This document shows positions 7,596 through 14,713 of a DNA stretch of 21,229 bases, piece after piece. Both the position numbers and the translations under genes were made by a program. How positions within the stretch are numbered: the first letter of the stretch is position 1; each line of letters opens with the position of its first letter. Under the pieces are notes generated by a model. The model did not search any database and was not told the origin of the DNA. It worked only from the letters and a program-made list of their open reading frames with translations. Source of the stretch: Ktedonobacterales bacterium (GTDB lineage: Bacteria; Chloroflexota; Ktedonobacteria; Ktedonobacterales; JADMIN01); the NCBI GenBank assembly GCA_025935235.1, contig JAICVT010000029.1:1-21229 (forward strand), written 5' to 3'.

Positions 7596-8558
7596 TCAAC
7601 TCAGCAGCGCATCCATCAGCATAGCGATGAAGCGCGGCGCATCCACCTCCAGCGGAATGTCGAGCGGGTGGGTGGGCTGGTCGTAGCCTGGGCCGATCAG
7701 CGGTCGGCGGTCGGCGACGGTCATGCCAGTGGTCAGCTCGCCCGCTGTCTCCACGCGCGTATCCAGCCGTGCGCGCTCCAGCGCCAGCGAGGGATCGAGC
7801 AGCAGCCCCATCGCCAGCGGATCATGCATGGTGACGGCCTCGGAGCCGAAACGCTGCGAGTAGAGCGCCAAATACGGCGGCAGGATGCGCATCGTGAAGC
7901 GCGCCAGTGGCCGCTCTGAGGCGCGCAGTGTAGCGAGCTGCTCTGAGCGTAGCAGCGCGCGCATCGTCACATCCAGCGCCACCAGCGTCACCGGCCAGTC
8001 CGCCGCGAAGACCAGATCGGCCGCCTCCGGGTCGCAGTAGATGTTGAACTCCGCCGTCGGGGTGACGTTGCCAGCGGCGATGATCGCGCCGCCCATCACC
8101 ATCACCTCTTTGACCAGTCGTGGCAGCTCTGGGTCACGCTGGAGCGCCAGCCCCAGATTGGTCAGCGGTCCGCTGGCGAAGAGCGACAGCTCGCCGGGGC
8201 GCTCGTGAACCAGCCGCAGCAGTTGATCCACCGCGTGCTCGCCAGTAGGCGCGTGGCCTGGCGCGGGCAGATTGGCGTCGCCGAGGCCATCGGCGCCATG
8301 CACGTTGCCCGGCGGGAGCGGCTCGCGCGCGATGGCCCGCGCCGCGCCCACCGCGACTGGCGTGTCCGCGCCGAGCGCGTCGAGGGTCTTGAGGGTGTTG
8401 GTGGCCGCCTGTGCTGACGAGACATTGCCCGTCACTGTGCCGATAGCGACCACCTGCGCGTTGGGCGCACGATGCGCCAGCATGATTGCCAGCGCATCAT
8501 CCACACCTGTGTCGACATCCATCAGAATAAGCTTGCGTTCCGCGCCTGGGGTGGTCAT
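7596..8558 (-). CDS. Inosine-uridine preferring nucleoside hydrolase family protein
   Basis: A 320-residue protein of normal family length. It has the calcium-binding N-terminal aspartate cluster DVDTGVDDA (D14, D16, D20, D21; more usually DTDPGIDDA), TVTGNVSS (41-48), HGADGLGD (87-94), EFNIYCDPEAA (170-180) and the C-terminal HDPLA (H245, D246). These enzymes hydrolyse the N-glycosidic bond of ribonucleosides to base and ribose in the cytoplasm for salvage. Which nucleosides are used cannot be told. GAGGATGAT lies directly upstream of the ATG at 8558. It lies 69 bases downstream of the PQQ-repeat lipoprotein gene on the same strand and may have its own promoter in that gap. Confidence 0.93.
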   Translation of the reverse strand: MTTPGAERKLILMDVDTGVDDALAIMLAHRAPNAQVVAIGTVTGNVSSAQAATNTLKTLDALGADTPVAVGAARAIAREPLPPGNVHGADGLGDANLPAPGHAPTGEHAVDQLLRLVHERPGELSLFASGPLTNLGLALQRDPELPRLVKEVMVMGGAIIAAGNVTPTAEFNIYCDPEAADLVFAADWPVTLVALDVTMRALLRSEQLATLRASERPLARFTMRILPPYLALYSQRFGSEAVTMHDPLAMGLLLDPSLALERARLDTRVETAGELTTGMTVADRRPLIGPGYDQPTHPLDIPLEVDAPRFIAMLMDALLS

Positions 8559-8597
8559 ATCATCCTCGCCATCGCTATGCTGGCCAACATTGCCGCC

Positions 8598-8606
8598 ATT
8601 CTAGCA
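8598..8606 (-). promoter_or_regulatory. Possible extended -10 promoter for the nucleoside hydrolase gene
   Basis: TGCTAGAAT read on the minus strand, an extended -10 box (TGn plus 5/6 of TATAAT). It lies in the 69-base gap before the gene and would give a leader of roughly 30 bases. No good -35 box is seen, as is tolerated for extended -10 promoters. Confidence 0.4.
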
Positions 8607-8627
8607 CGGCGAGGCTGCCCGCGCCGC

Positions 8628-9884
8628 CTACGCTCCCGCTGCGCCGGGCGCGGTGACGACGGGAGCGGCGATGACGAAGCCACCAGCCTTCGTGCGCCAG
8701 ATCGTGGCGCCGTCGCTGGCGCGCAGCGCCACCACATCACCCGCCTCAGTCGTGGCGAAGAGGGTATCGTCGAGTATCGTGGGCGGGCTATCAATCGCGC
8801 TGTTCAGCGCCTGCTGCCAGAGCGGCTTGCCGTTGGCGGCAGCCAGCGCGAAGACGACGCCGCCCTGGCTGCCGACATAGACCATCTGGCCATCCAGCGT
8901 CGGCGCGGCGCCCGTGCCGATCAGCGCCTGGGGTGCGCTCCCCACTGTCTGGAACTTCCAGGTCAGAGTGTGGTCACTGGCCGAGATGGCGGAGATGGTG
9001 GCGTCCTGCGAGCCGACATAGACGGCGTCGGCGCCGACAGCGGGCAGCGTGTGTATCTGCGAGCCGGTATCATACGACCAGAGGCTCGCGCCGGTCGCGG
9101 CGTTGTAGGCGTGGAAGGTGTCGGCGAGGTTGGCGCCGACATAGAGCGTGTCGCCCACCAGCAGCGGCTGGCCATCGAATCCACCCGCCTGCGCCGCCGT
9201 CCAGCGAATCTTGCCGCTGGCGATATCGAGCGCGTAGAGCGCGGCATTGGGGCCAGCGCTGGCGATATAGGCCACGCCTGAGCCGAGCGCGGGCGCGGTG
9301 TAGATGTGCGTGTCGGCGGTGGGCAGCGCAAAGACCCAGCGCTGCTTGCCCGTCGCGGCGTCCAGCGCGTAGACGGCGCCACTGTCGCTGCTGACCACCA
9401 CGCTATCGCCGCTGACCGCAACATAGCCATCCAGCCCGAAGCGCGGGCCGACCCCCACTGTGCGGGTGAAGCTCCAGCGCGCCTGACCGGTCTTGGCATC
9501 GAAGGCGCGCACGGTGCCATCGTCGGCGGCGACGTAGAGCGCGCCATTGGCGACTGCCGGAGCGCCCGATGTCGTATAGGTCTGCGCCTTCCAGACCAGC
9601 GCCCCGGTTTGCGCGTTGAGCGCCTCGACCAGACCCGGCGTGGATAAGCCCGGCGACAGCCCGACCGTCACATAGACCAGGCGCCCGGCCAGCCGCGCGT
9701 CCGGCGAGACGGGTGTCGCGGTGGGCCGCGGGCTGGCCACCTGTGGCGCGCAGCCCGCCAGCGCCAGCGTCGCCAGCGTCGCCAGTAGCGCCGTCGCCAC
9801 AGCCCACCGCTGCGGCTTCAGTCGAAGTCCCGCGTCAATTCTCACAGCAATCCTCCCGTCGCGCGTGTGTTGTTGACCTCGCAT
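8628..9884 (-). CDS. PQQ-type beta-propeller repeat lipoprotein
   Basis: About 418 residues. It begins with a lipoprotein signal: a basic stretch, a hydrophobic core (about 28-43) and the lipobox LAGC (Cys45), placing it on the outer face of the membrane. The rest is seven or eight blades of the PQQ_2/BamB-like type, each with a pattern like LYALDAATGKxRW, for example AVYALDAATGKQRW, ALYALDIASGKIRW and TIWRTK. No catalytic residues of PQQ dehydrogenases were identified, so it is probably a scaffold or binding propeller. Start choice is open: ATG 9890/9884 follow GGGGGAG, while GTG at 9845 follows GGGAGG by six bases and gives a more typical signal peptide. The frame extends further upstream only through a tandem repeat (9995-10040), which I judge non-coding. 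Confidence 0.88.
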   Translation of the reverse strand: MRGQQHTRDGRIAVRIDAGLRLKPQRWAVATALLATLATLALAGCAPQVASPRPTATPVSPDARLAGRLVYVTVGLSPGLSTPGLVEALNAQTGALVWKAQTYTTSGAPAVANGALYVAADDGTVRAFDAKTGQARWSFTRTVGVGPRFGLDGYVAVSGDSVVVSSDSGAVYALDAATGKQRWVFALPTADTHIYTAPALGSGVAYIASAGPNAALYALDIASGKIRWTAAQAGGFDGQPLLVGDTLYVGANLADTFHAYNAATGASLWSYDTGSQIHTLPAVGADAVYVGSQDATISAISASDHTLTWKFQTVGSAPQALIGTGAAPTLDGQMVYVGSQGGVVFALAAANGKPLWQQALNSAIDSPPTILDDTLFATTEAGDVVALRASDGATIWRTKAGGFVIAAPVVTAPGAAGA

Positions 9885-9994
9885 GCGCATCTCCCCCTTC
9901 TCGCTCCCGCGGCTATCGAGTCGTTCGAGGATTGGACGCCTGGCGGGCGAACGATTTTCGGTGGGCTGATTTTGGCTTGCGTCATGCGGCGAAC

Positions 9995-10040
9995 AGCGGA
10001 GCATCGAGCGGAGCATCGAGCGGAGCATCGAGCGGAGCAT
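9995..10040. repeat. 12-bp tandem repeat, about 3.8 copies
   Basis: Consecutive units of AGCGGAGCATCG at 9995-10006, 10007-10018 and 10019-10030, with a partial fourth to 10040. It lies in the divergent gap between the propeller lipoprotein and the histidine kinase, upstream of the kinase promoter. It may be an array of binding sites or a variable-number repeat. Confidence 0.9.
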
Positions 10041-10060
10041 GTGGTCGGCTGGCAGCGAGC

Positions 10061-10092
10061 CAATGGCGGGTCAATGGCGGGTCAATGGCGGG
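10061..10092. repeat. 11-bp tandem repeat, about 2.9 copies
   Basis: Units of CAATGGCGGGT at 10061-10071 and 10072-10082 with a ten-base third unit to 10092. The repeat is unrelated in sequence to the 12-bp array 21 bases before it. It ends 22 bases ahead of the -35 box at 10115, about where an activator could bind. Confidence 0.9.
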
Positions 10093-10114
10093 CGCGAGCG
10101 GCGTCGCGGGCGCT

Positions 10115-10144
10115 TTGACAGCCTTTCGCGCCGACGCATACAAT
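10115..10144 (+). promoter_or_regulatory. Sigma-70-like promoter of the two-component operon
   Basis: TTGACA (10115-10120), an 18-base spacer and TACAAT (10139-10144): a perfect -35 and a 5/6 -10. The predicted start of transcription near 10151 leaves a leader of about 28 bases before the histidine kinase ATG at 10179. This is the best promoter match seen in the window. Confidence 0.7.
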
Positions 10145-10178
10145 ACAGGGTAAGAGCCTCGAGAGGAGCGGCAGCGCT

Positions 10179-11432
10179 ATGAGCGAGCATATCACCGCTG
10201 ACGCGCGCGGCTATCCAAGCGGCGTCGCACGAGCCTGGGCGCGTCCGTTGGTGCGACTGTGGCCGCGACTGTGGTCGCGCTTCCAGCGCACCCTCGCGCT
10301 GCCATTGCTCTATAAGGTGTTGTTCGCCAATAGCGTCGTCATCCTGCTGGGCGCCACGCTCGGCACCTACCTCGCCACGCGCCTCAACTCAGCCGAGGGG
10401 CTGCCGATCCTGATCGCCTTCATCCTGTCTGGCCTGCTGGTGAGCGTGGCGATCAATTTCGCGCTGCTCAAGCTGGCCCTCACCCCGCTGACGCGCCTGC
10501 GCGAGACGATGACACTGGCCCAGGCGGGCGATCTGACGCTCAAAGCGCCCATCACCGGCCACGACCCCGACGCCGACCGGCTCGCGGGCGCCTTCAATAG
10601 CATGCTCCAGGCGATTGACGACCTCTCGAAGTCGCGCGCGCGGCACATCCTGCATGCGCAGGAGGAGGAGCGCAAGCGCATCGCGCGCGAGCTGCACGAC
10701 GAGACGAGCCAGGCGCTCACCTCGCTCCTGATTAGTCTGGCGCTGCTGGAAGAGTCAGTGACCGATCCGACCGGACGCCAGCGCATCGGCGACACGCGTA
10801 CGCTGGCGCACGAGACACTGCGCGCGGTGCGCAACATGAGCCTCGATCTGCGCCCCAGCGCGCTGGACGACCTGGGACTGCTGCCCGCGCTGCGCTGGTA
10901 TGTCAAGGAATATCAGCAGAAGTGCGGTGTGGAGGCCGAATTGACGGTCAGCGGACTGAAAGAACGCCTGTCACCAGAGGTCGAGACGGCGCTATATCGT
11001 ATGATTCAGGAGTCGCTGACCAACACCGCCAAGCATGCCCGCGCGCGGCATGTTTGGGTGACGCTGACGGAGGATGGCTTGCTGCTCCGCGCGACCATCC
11101 GCGACGATGGACGCGGCTTCGACGCGGCCAACATGCTGCGCAAGCACTGGCAGGATCGCGGCCTCGGGCTGGCGGGTATGCAGGAGCGCGCGGCGCTGCT
11201 GGATGGCAATGTCGAGATCGAGTCCGAGCCGGGCGCGGGCGCGCTCATCACAGTGACGATTCCGCTGCGTCCGGCGGCGCAGGCGAGCCGCCCGCTGGCG
11301 GCAGAGATCAGCCTGCCGGGCGAGGAGCCGCGCACGCCAGCGGCGCAGACGCGCGTGGCCCCGCCGCTCTCGCTGCGATCACAGGGCGCGCATAGCATGT
11401 CACACATGACCCCGCAAGAGGAGTTGGGATAG
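10179..11432 (+). CDS. Sensor histidine kinase, LiaS/NarX-like (HisKA_3), intramembrane-sensing type
   Basis: A 417-residue protein. Two membrane helices (about 46-66 and 75-98) are separated by only about eight to ten residues. A HAMP-like linker (99-150) follows, then the HisKA_3 dimerisation segment QEEERKRIARELHDE with phospho-acceptor H173. The ATPase domain shows the N-box QESLTNTAKHA (277-287), G1 DDGRGF (309-314) and G2 GLGLAGM (328-334). With no extracellular domain, it probably senses membrane state or a membrane partner and phosphorylates the regulator encoded eight bases downstream. The C-terminal 50 residues are Pro/Ala-rich and disordered. A GAGAGGAG ribosome site lies upstream of the ATG. 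The divergent propeller lipoprotein is a possible but unproven partner. Confidence 0.93.
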   Translation: MSEHITADARGYPSGVARAWARPLVRLWPRLWSRFQRTLALPLLYKVLFANSVVILLGATLGTYLATRLNSAEGLPILIAFILSGLLVSVAINFALLKLALTPLTRLRETMTLAQAGDLTLKAPITGHDPDADRLAGAFNSMLQAIDDLSKSRARHILHAQEEERKRIARELHDETSQALTSLLISLALLEESVTDPTGRQRIGDTRTLAHETLRAVRNMSLDLRPSALDDLGLLPALRWYVKEYQQKCGVEAELTVSGLKERLSPEVETALYRMIQESLTNTAKHARARHVWVTLTEDGLLLRATIRDDGRGFDAANMLRKHWQDRGLGLAGMQERAALLDGNVEIESEPGAGALITVTIPLRPAAQASRPLAAEISLPGEEPRTPAAQTRVAPPLSLRSQGAHSMSHMTPQEELG

Positions 11433-11440
11433 CCTTCGCT

Positions 11441-12172
11441 ATGACTGATGAGACTGGCCACGCCACGGACGCGCCGCCCGGAGCGGCTACAGTCGAGAGC
11501 GACGCCGAGCGTACAGCGACCCAGAAGATTCGGGTGTTGCTGGCGGACGATCACACCATTCTGCGGGCGGGGCTGCGCATGATGCTCGACGCGCAGCCAG
11601 ACATCGAGGTGGTCGGCGAGGCGAGCGATGGACGGCAGGCGCTGGCCGAGGCCCAACGGCTGCAGCCCGATGTCGTGCTGATGGACATCACGATGCCGGA
11701 GATGAACGGCATCGAGGCGACCCGCCAGGTCAAGCGCGCGTTGGAGTCCACCCGCGTGCTGATTCTGACGATGCACGAGAACGAGGAGTATCTCTTCCAG
11801 GTGCTGCGCGCGGGCGCTTCGGGCTACATCCTGAAGGAGGCCGCCAGCACGGAGCTGATCTCCGCCATTCGCATCGTCTGCGCGGGGCGCTTCTATATGT
11901 CGCCCTCGGCGCAGAGCATGATGGTCGGCGACTACCTCCAGCGTGTGCGCAGCGGCGAGGAGCGCGACAGCTACAGCGCGCTGACCGAGCGCGAGCGCGA
12001 GATCCTGAAGCTGGTCGCCGAGGGCCACACCAACAACCAGATCGCCGAGCGCCTCTTCATCAGCCCCAAGACGGTGGATACCCATCGCACGCACATCATG
12101 GATAAGCTTAATCTGCACAGCCGCGCCGAGCTGGTGAAATACGCCATGCGCCGCGGCCTGCTAGAGGACTGA
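11441..12172 (+). CDS. NarL/LuxR-family response regulator
   Basis: A 243-residue protein that begins eight bases after the histidine kinase stop, so it is co-transcribed with it. The receiver domain (about 30-148) has acidic pair D36/D37, phospho-acceptor D82 in LMDITMPEMNG, T110 and K132 in GYILKEA. A LuxR-type helix-turn-helix (about 179-243) has LTEREREILKLVAEG, then NNQIAERLFISPKTVDTH and the terminal KLNLHSRAEL. The first 28 residues are an unusual Ala/Thr-rich extension before the receiver. It binds DNA when phosphorylated by the cognate kinase; targets are unknown, but the tandem repeats ahead of the operon are candidates for autoregulatory sites. Confidence 0.95.
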   Translation: MTDETGHATDAPPGAATVESDAERTATQKIRVLLADDHTILRAGLRMMLDAQPDIEVVGEASDGRQALAEAQRLQPDVVLMDITMPEMNGIEATRQVKRALESTRVLILTMHENEEYLFQVLRAGASGYILKEAASTELISAIRIVCAGRFYMSPSAQSMMVGDYLQRVRSGEERDSYSALTEREREILKLVAEGHTNNQIAERLFISPKTVDTHRTHIMDKLNLHSRAELVKYAMRRGLLED

Positions 12173-12188
12173 GCGCGGAAACCAAAGG

Positions 12189-12227
12189 CCCCTCTCCCGC
12201 AAAGCGGGGGAGGGGTTGAGGTAGGGG
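12189..12227 (+). repeat. Dispersed G-rich palindromic repeat, copy 3
   Basis: CCCCTCTCCCGC, loop AAA, GCGGGGGAGGGG, then TTGAGGTAGGGGC. It is the same element as at 1075-1115, with a weaker G-rich tail. It fills the gap between the convergent response regulator and Asp-box protein genes and reaches the latter's stop codon. The hairpin could slow transcription from both sides, although no T-run follows. Confidence 0.8.
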
Positions 12228-13973
12228 CTAGCGCGCCACGTTGCACCGTGCGACCGTGAACGGATGATCCGTGCCGCTGCGATCAACCAGCATCGCATAT
12301 AGGGTGTCCGCTGTCCCAGATGGCGCGGGCGTGACGATCAGCGCATCAATCTCGCGCGGGACGGAGGCCAGCTTCTGCCAGGCCGCGTCGCCCGGACGCC
12401 AGGCGTAGAGATCGCTGCCACTGAAATTGTCGGCGTCCATCGCATTCGCGACGGTCGTGGGAATCACATTCACCACGACGGAGCCGTCGCTCAGCGTTCC
12501 CAGCAGCCCTACATTCAAGTAGAGCGCGTGATTCGTCGGGATGCCCTGAGTCGGCGCAGGCTGCCAGGTCTGGCCGCCATCCACACTAACCTGCACATCA
12601 TTGGGCGCTTCAGAGATGATGGGATAGTGACCGCCCATCTTGTCGGTCGCCACACCCGTCGTGCGTGGCAGCGCCATGTAGAGCAGCATCGCGCCAGTCG
12701 AGCGGTTCTGAGTGAGGAGCATCCCGCGCTCGTTCGGAGTGGCGAGTTGGCCAACCACGGTCCAGCTAGCGCCCGCGTCGTGGCTCGTCCACAGCTTGAG
12801 CGGCGCCTGACTCTGATAGCCACAGTCTGAGGCCGAGGAGACGGCGTAGAGTGTTGCGCCAGTCTTGCTGGCGTCGAAGTCGCAGATATTGGCAGCGCCG
12901 TTGGCAAGCATCGGCAGATCGGCGAAGCTCCACGTCAGGCCACCGTCATCGCTGGTGACAAGGCGCGTGCACGAAAAGTCCGTGCAGATATATCCGGCGA
13001 AGAGCCGCTGCCCCTGCGCGCGCACGGTATCCGACTGGACCGGACCCGCCGCGCCAGAGTTGATGCTCGCCGTCAGCAGGCCGGGATGCGAGCCACCCGC
13101 CAGCGGCAGGTTCGTCGCGCGCCAGTGCAGCCCGCCATCCACGCTGGTGTATTGCAGGCGGCAGAACGCGCCCGATCCAGCTTCGGTCAGCGGCTCGACG
13201 CGGTTGGCTGGGCACTCGGCGGCGGTAGTGTCGATCAGCGAGAGGAAGACCGTGCGCGCATTGACCGGGCTGACGCCAACCCCTGCGTAGCCGACATGAT
13301 CGGCTGGCACGGGCAGCGGCAGCGTGCGCCAGGTCTTACCTCCATCGCTGGTGGCGCGCATGCTGGCTGGCTGATGCTCCTGCATACCCTGCGCCATCGT
13401 CTCGTAGACCACACGCGGATCGCTGGGCGCGACGGCTGGCGGCTCATTCGCGCTGAAGCTGGCGACGTAGTCCAGGCTATTGAGGGCCGTCCAGCCACCT
13501 GCGAGCGGCGAGCCGCCAGTCACGCCAGTCACGCCGTTCACGCCTGCGCTTCCGGCGCCATTTGGGCGGTTGGCGGCCAGCGAGAGTACGCCAACGAAGG
13601 CGAGGATGACCGCCAGTGTCGCCCCCATCGTCACCCATCGGCGCAGGCGCGTCGAGCCATGAGGCGCGCTCGTCGCGGGTGTGCGCCCCGCGCGATCGGC
13701 GGCGTAGCCAGCAGGCGCGCTGACCGTCACGAGTGGCTGGGCGATGCGGCGAGTCGGCGCGTCTTCGGCATCGGCGGCGTCGGTGGGCCGCTCGGCGCTG
13801 AGCCGCGTCACCTGGGCGCGCAAGCGCTGATTGACCCGCTCGATCTCTGGCACCGCCACCCGGCGCCAGGAGGCGCCCTCGCGCGTCAGCGCCTGATAGA
13901 TCGCCCGCGCGTCGTCCGGCAGGGTGTTCACGCCGTCGCTGGAGGCGGAATCGGTCTCGTATTCGGAAGGCAT
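12228..13973 (-). CDS. Single-pass membrane protein with Asp-box (BNR) beta-propeller, putative anti-sigma/sensor
   Basis: A 581-residue protein. Its ATG follows directly after the TAG of the ECF sigma gene. Residues 1-110 are a hydrophilic cytoplasmic part with a helical segment (about 19-61, including VPEIERVNQRLRAQVTRLSAE). One membrane helix follows (about 113-133), then a Gly/Val linker. The outer part (about 160-581) is a propeller with five Asp boxes of S-x-D-x-G-x-x-W type: near 209-215 (SDGGKTW), 277-284, 341-348 (SDDGGLTW), 397-404 and 463-470. Asp-box propellers occur in sialidases and sortilin-like proteins, but I see no sialidase catalytic set. Position and topology suggest it restrains the sigma factor and responds to an outside ligand. 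That role is inference, as no known anti-sigma domain was recognised. Confidence 0.8.
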   Translation of the reverse strand: MPSEYETDSASSDGVNTLPDDARAIYQALTREGASWRRVAVPEIERVNQRLRAQVTRLSAERPTDAADAEDAPTRRIAQPLVTVSAPAGYAADRAGRTPATSAPHGSTRLRRWVTMGATLAVILAFVGVLSLAANRPNGAGSAGVNGVTGVTGGSPLAGGWTALNSLDYVASFSANEPPAVAPSDPRVVYETMAQGMQEHQPASMRATSDGGKTWRTLPLPVPADHVGYAGVGVSPVNARTVFLSLIDTTAAECPANRVEPLTEAGSGAFCRLQYTSVDGGLHWRATNLPLAGGSHPGLLTASINSGAAGPVQSDTVRAQGQRLFAGYICTDFSCTRLVTSDDGGLTWSFADLPMLANGAANICDFDASKTGATLYAVSSASDCGYQSQAPLKLWTSHDAGASWTVVGQLATPNERGMLLTQNRSTGAMLLYMALPRTTGVATDKMGGHYPIISEAPNDVQVSVDGGQTWQPAPTQGIPTNHALYLNVGLLGTLSDGSVVVNVIPTTVANAMDADNFSGSDLYAWRPGDAAWQKLASVPREIDALIVTPAPSGTADTLYAMLVDRSGTDHPFTVARCNVAR

Positions 13974-14549
13974 CTAGGCATCCTTTCTGGATGTCGTGCT
14001 GGAAGTCATCGGGGAGGGCGCCGCGCGGCGACCGCGTGGATCGCTGGCGCCGAGCGCCTGCCGCAGCGCCAGCAGCGCGCGCCGCAGCCGTCCGCGGATG
14101 GTCGCCGGAGAGACGCCAAGCAGGTCGCCGATCTCGGTCGAGTCCATGCCCGCGTAGAAGCGCAGCGCGACCACCATCCGCATGTCATCGTCGAGCGAGC
14201 GCAGGGCGCGGCGCAGGTCGAGCGCGGCGACGTGATCGCCGGAGCCTGGGCTGGGCTGCTCCAGTGCGGCGCTGAGCGCATAATCGGGCGGCTGGTCGCC
14301 GGGCAGATCATCGAGGCTGCTATAGGGGCCGCGCTTGCGCAGCCAGCTTCGGCAGACGTTGACGGTGATCTGCATCAGCCAGGCGCGCGTCGCGTGGGCG
14401 TCGCGCAGGCTGGGCCATGCTCGCCAGGCGCGCACCAGCGCCTCCTGCGCGGCGTCCTCGGCGTCGCTGACGCCAACCAGCGCCGCCGCGACACGCGCCA
14501 TCACCTCGGTGTTCGGCGTGACGAGCGGCGCAAATCGCTCATACTCCAT
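13974..14549 (-). CDS. ECF-family RNA polymerase sigma factor
   Basis: A 191-residue protein. Region 2 (about 14-75) includes DAEDAAQEALVRAWRAW, the core-binding and -10 recognising helices, then AWLMQITVNVCRSWLRKR. Region 4 (about 113-165) contains LRFYAGMDSTEIGDLLG followed by VSPATIRGRLRRALLALR, the -35 recognition helix-turn-helix. Region 3 is absent, as expected for ECF factors. The C-terminal 20 residues are Ser/Thr/Arg-rich. It directs transcription of a stress or surface-response regulon. The membrane Asp-box protein follows with no gap and is the likely controller. I could not find an ECF-type GGAAC-like box upstream, so autoregulation is not shown. recJ lies 164 bases upstream on the same strand. 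Confidence 0.93.
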   Translation of the reverse strand: MEYERFAPLVTPNTEVMARVAAALVGVSDAEDAAQEALVRAWRAWPSLRDAHATRAWLMQITVNVCRSWLRKRGPYSSLDDLPGDQPPDYALSAALEQPSPGSGDHVAALDLRRALRSLDDDMRMVVALRFYAGMDSTEIGDLLGVSPATIRGRLRRALLALRQALGASDPRGRRAAPSPMTSSTTSRKDA

Positions 14550-14713
14550 GCCAGGTCAGACCTTTCGCTTCTCACGCGCTCAGTGTCGCGCGGACATCGG
14601 CGCCGCACAGGGCGCCCTGCACGCGCCGTCTGCATGTGAGACTCGCGATTGGGTGAAAGTGTTTGTCGGTGACCATTGTGGGGAAGCGCCAGCGCCGAGG
14701 GCGCCGCAGCCGC

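Noticed and set aside
9891..10040. N-terminal extension of the propeller lipoprotein through MLRS repeats
   Set aside because: The repeated residues come from the 12-bp array; a signal peptide needs a start near 9845-9890.
9995..10092. Possible CRISPR array
   Set aside because: Units are 11-12 bases with no spacers between them, and no cas genes are present.
11006..12118. A 370-codon minus-strand open frame
   Set aside because: It is antisense to the histidine kinase end and the response regulator, which are unambiguous.
14608..14619. Palindrome CAGGGCGCCCTG upstream of the sigma gene
   Set aside because: It is short and expected by chance in such GC-rich DNA; no second copy or ECF-type promoter is nearby.
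13086..14639. A 517-codon plus-strand open frame
   Set aside because: It lies opposite the Asp-box protein and sigma factor, both with clear motifs and adjoining stop/start. The antisense product is Arg/His/Gly-rich without domains.
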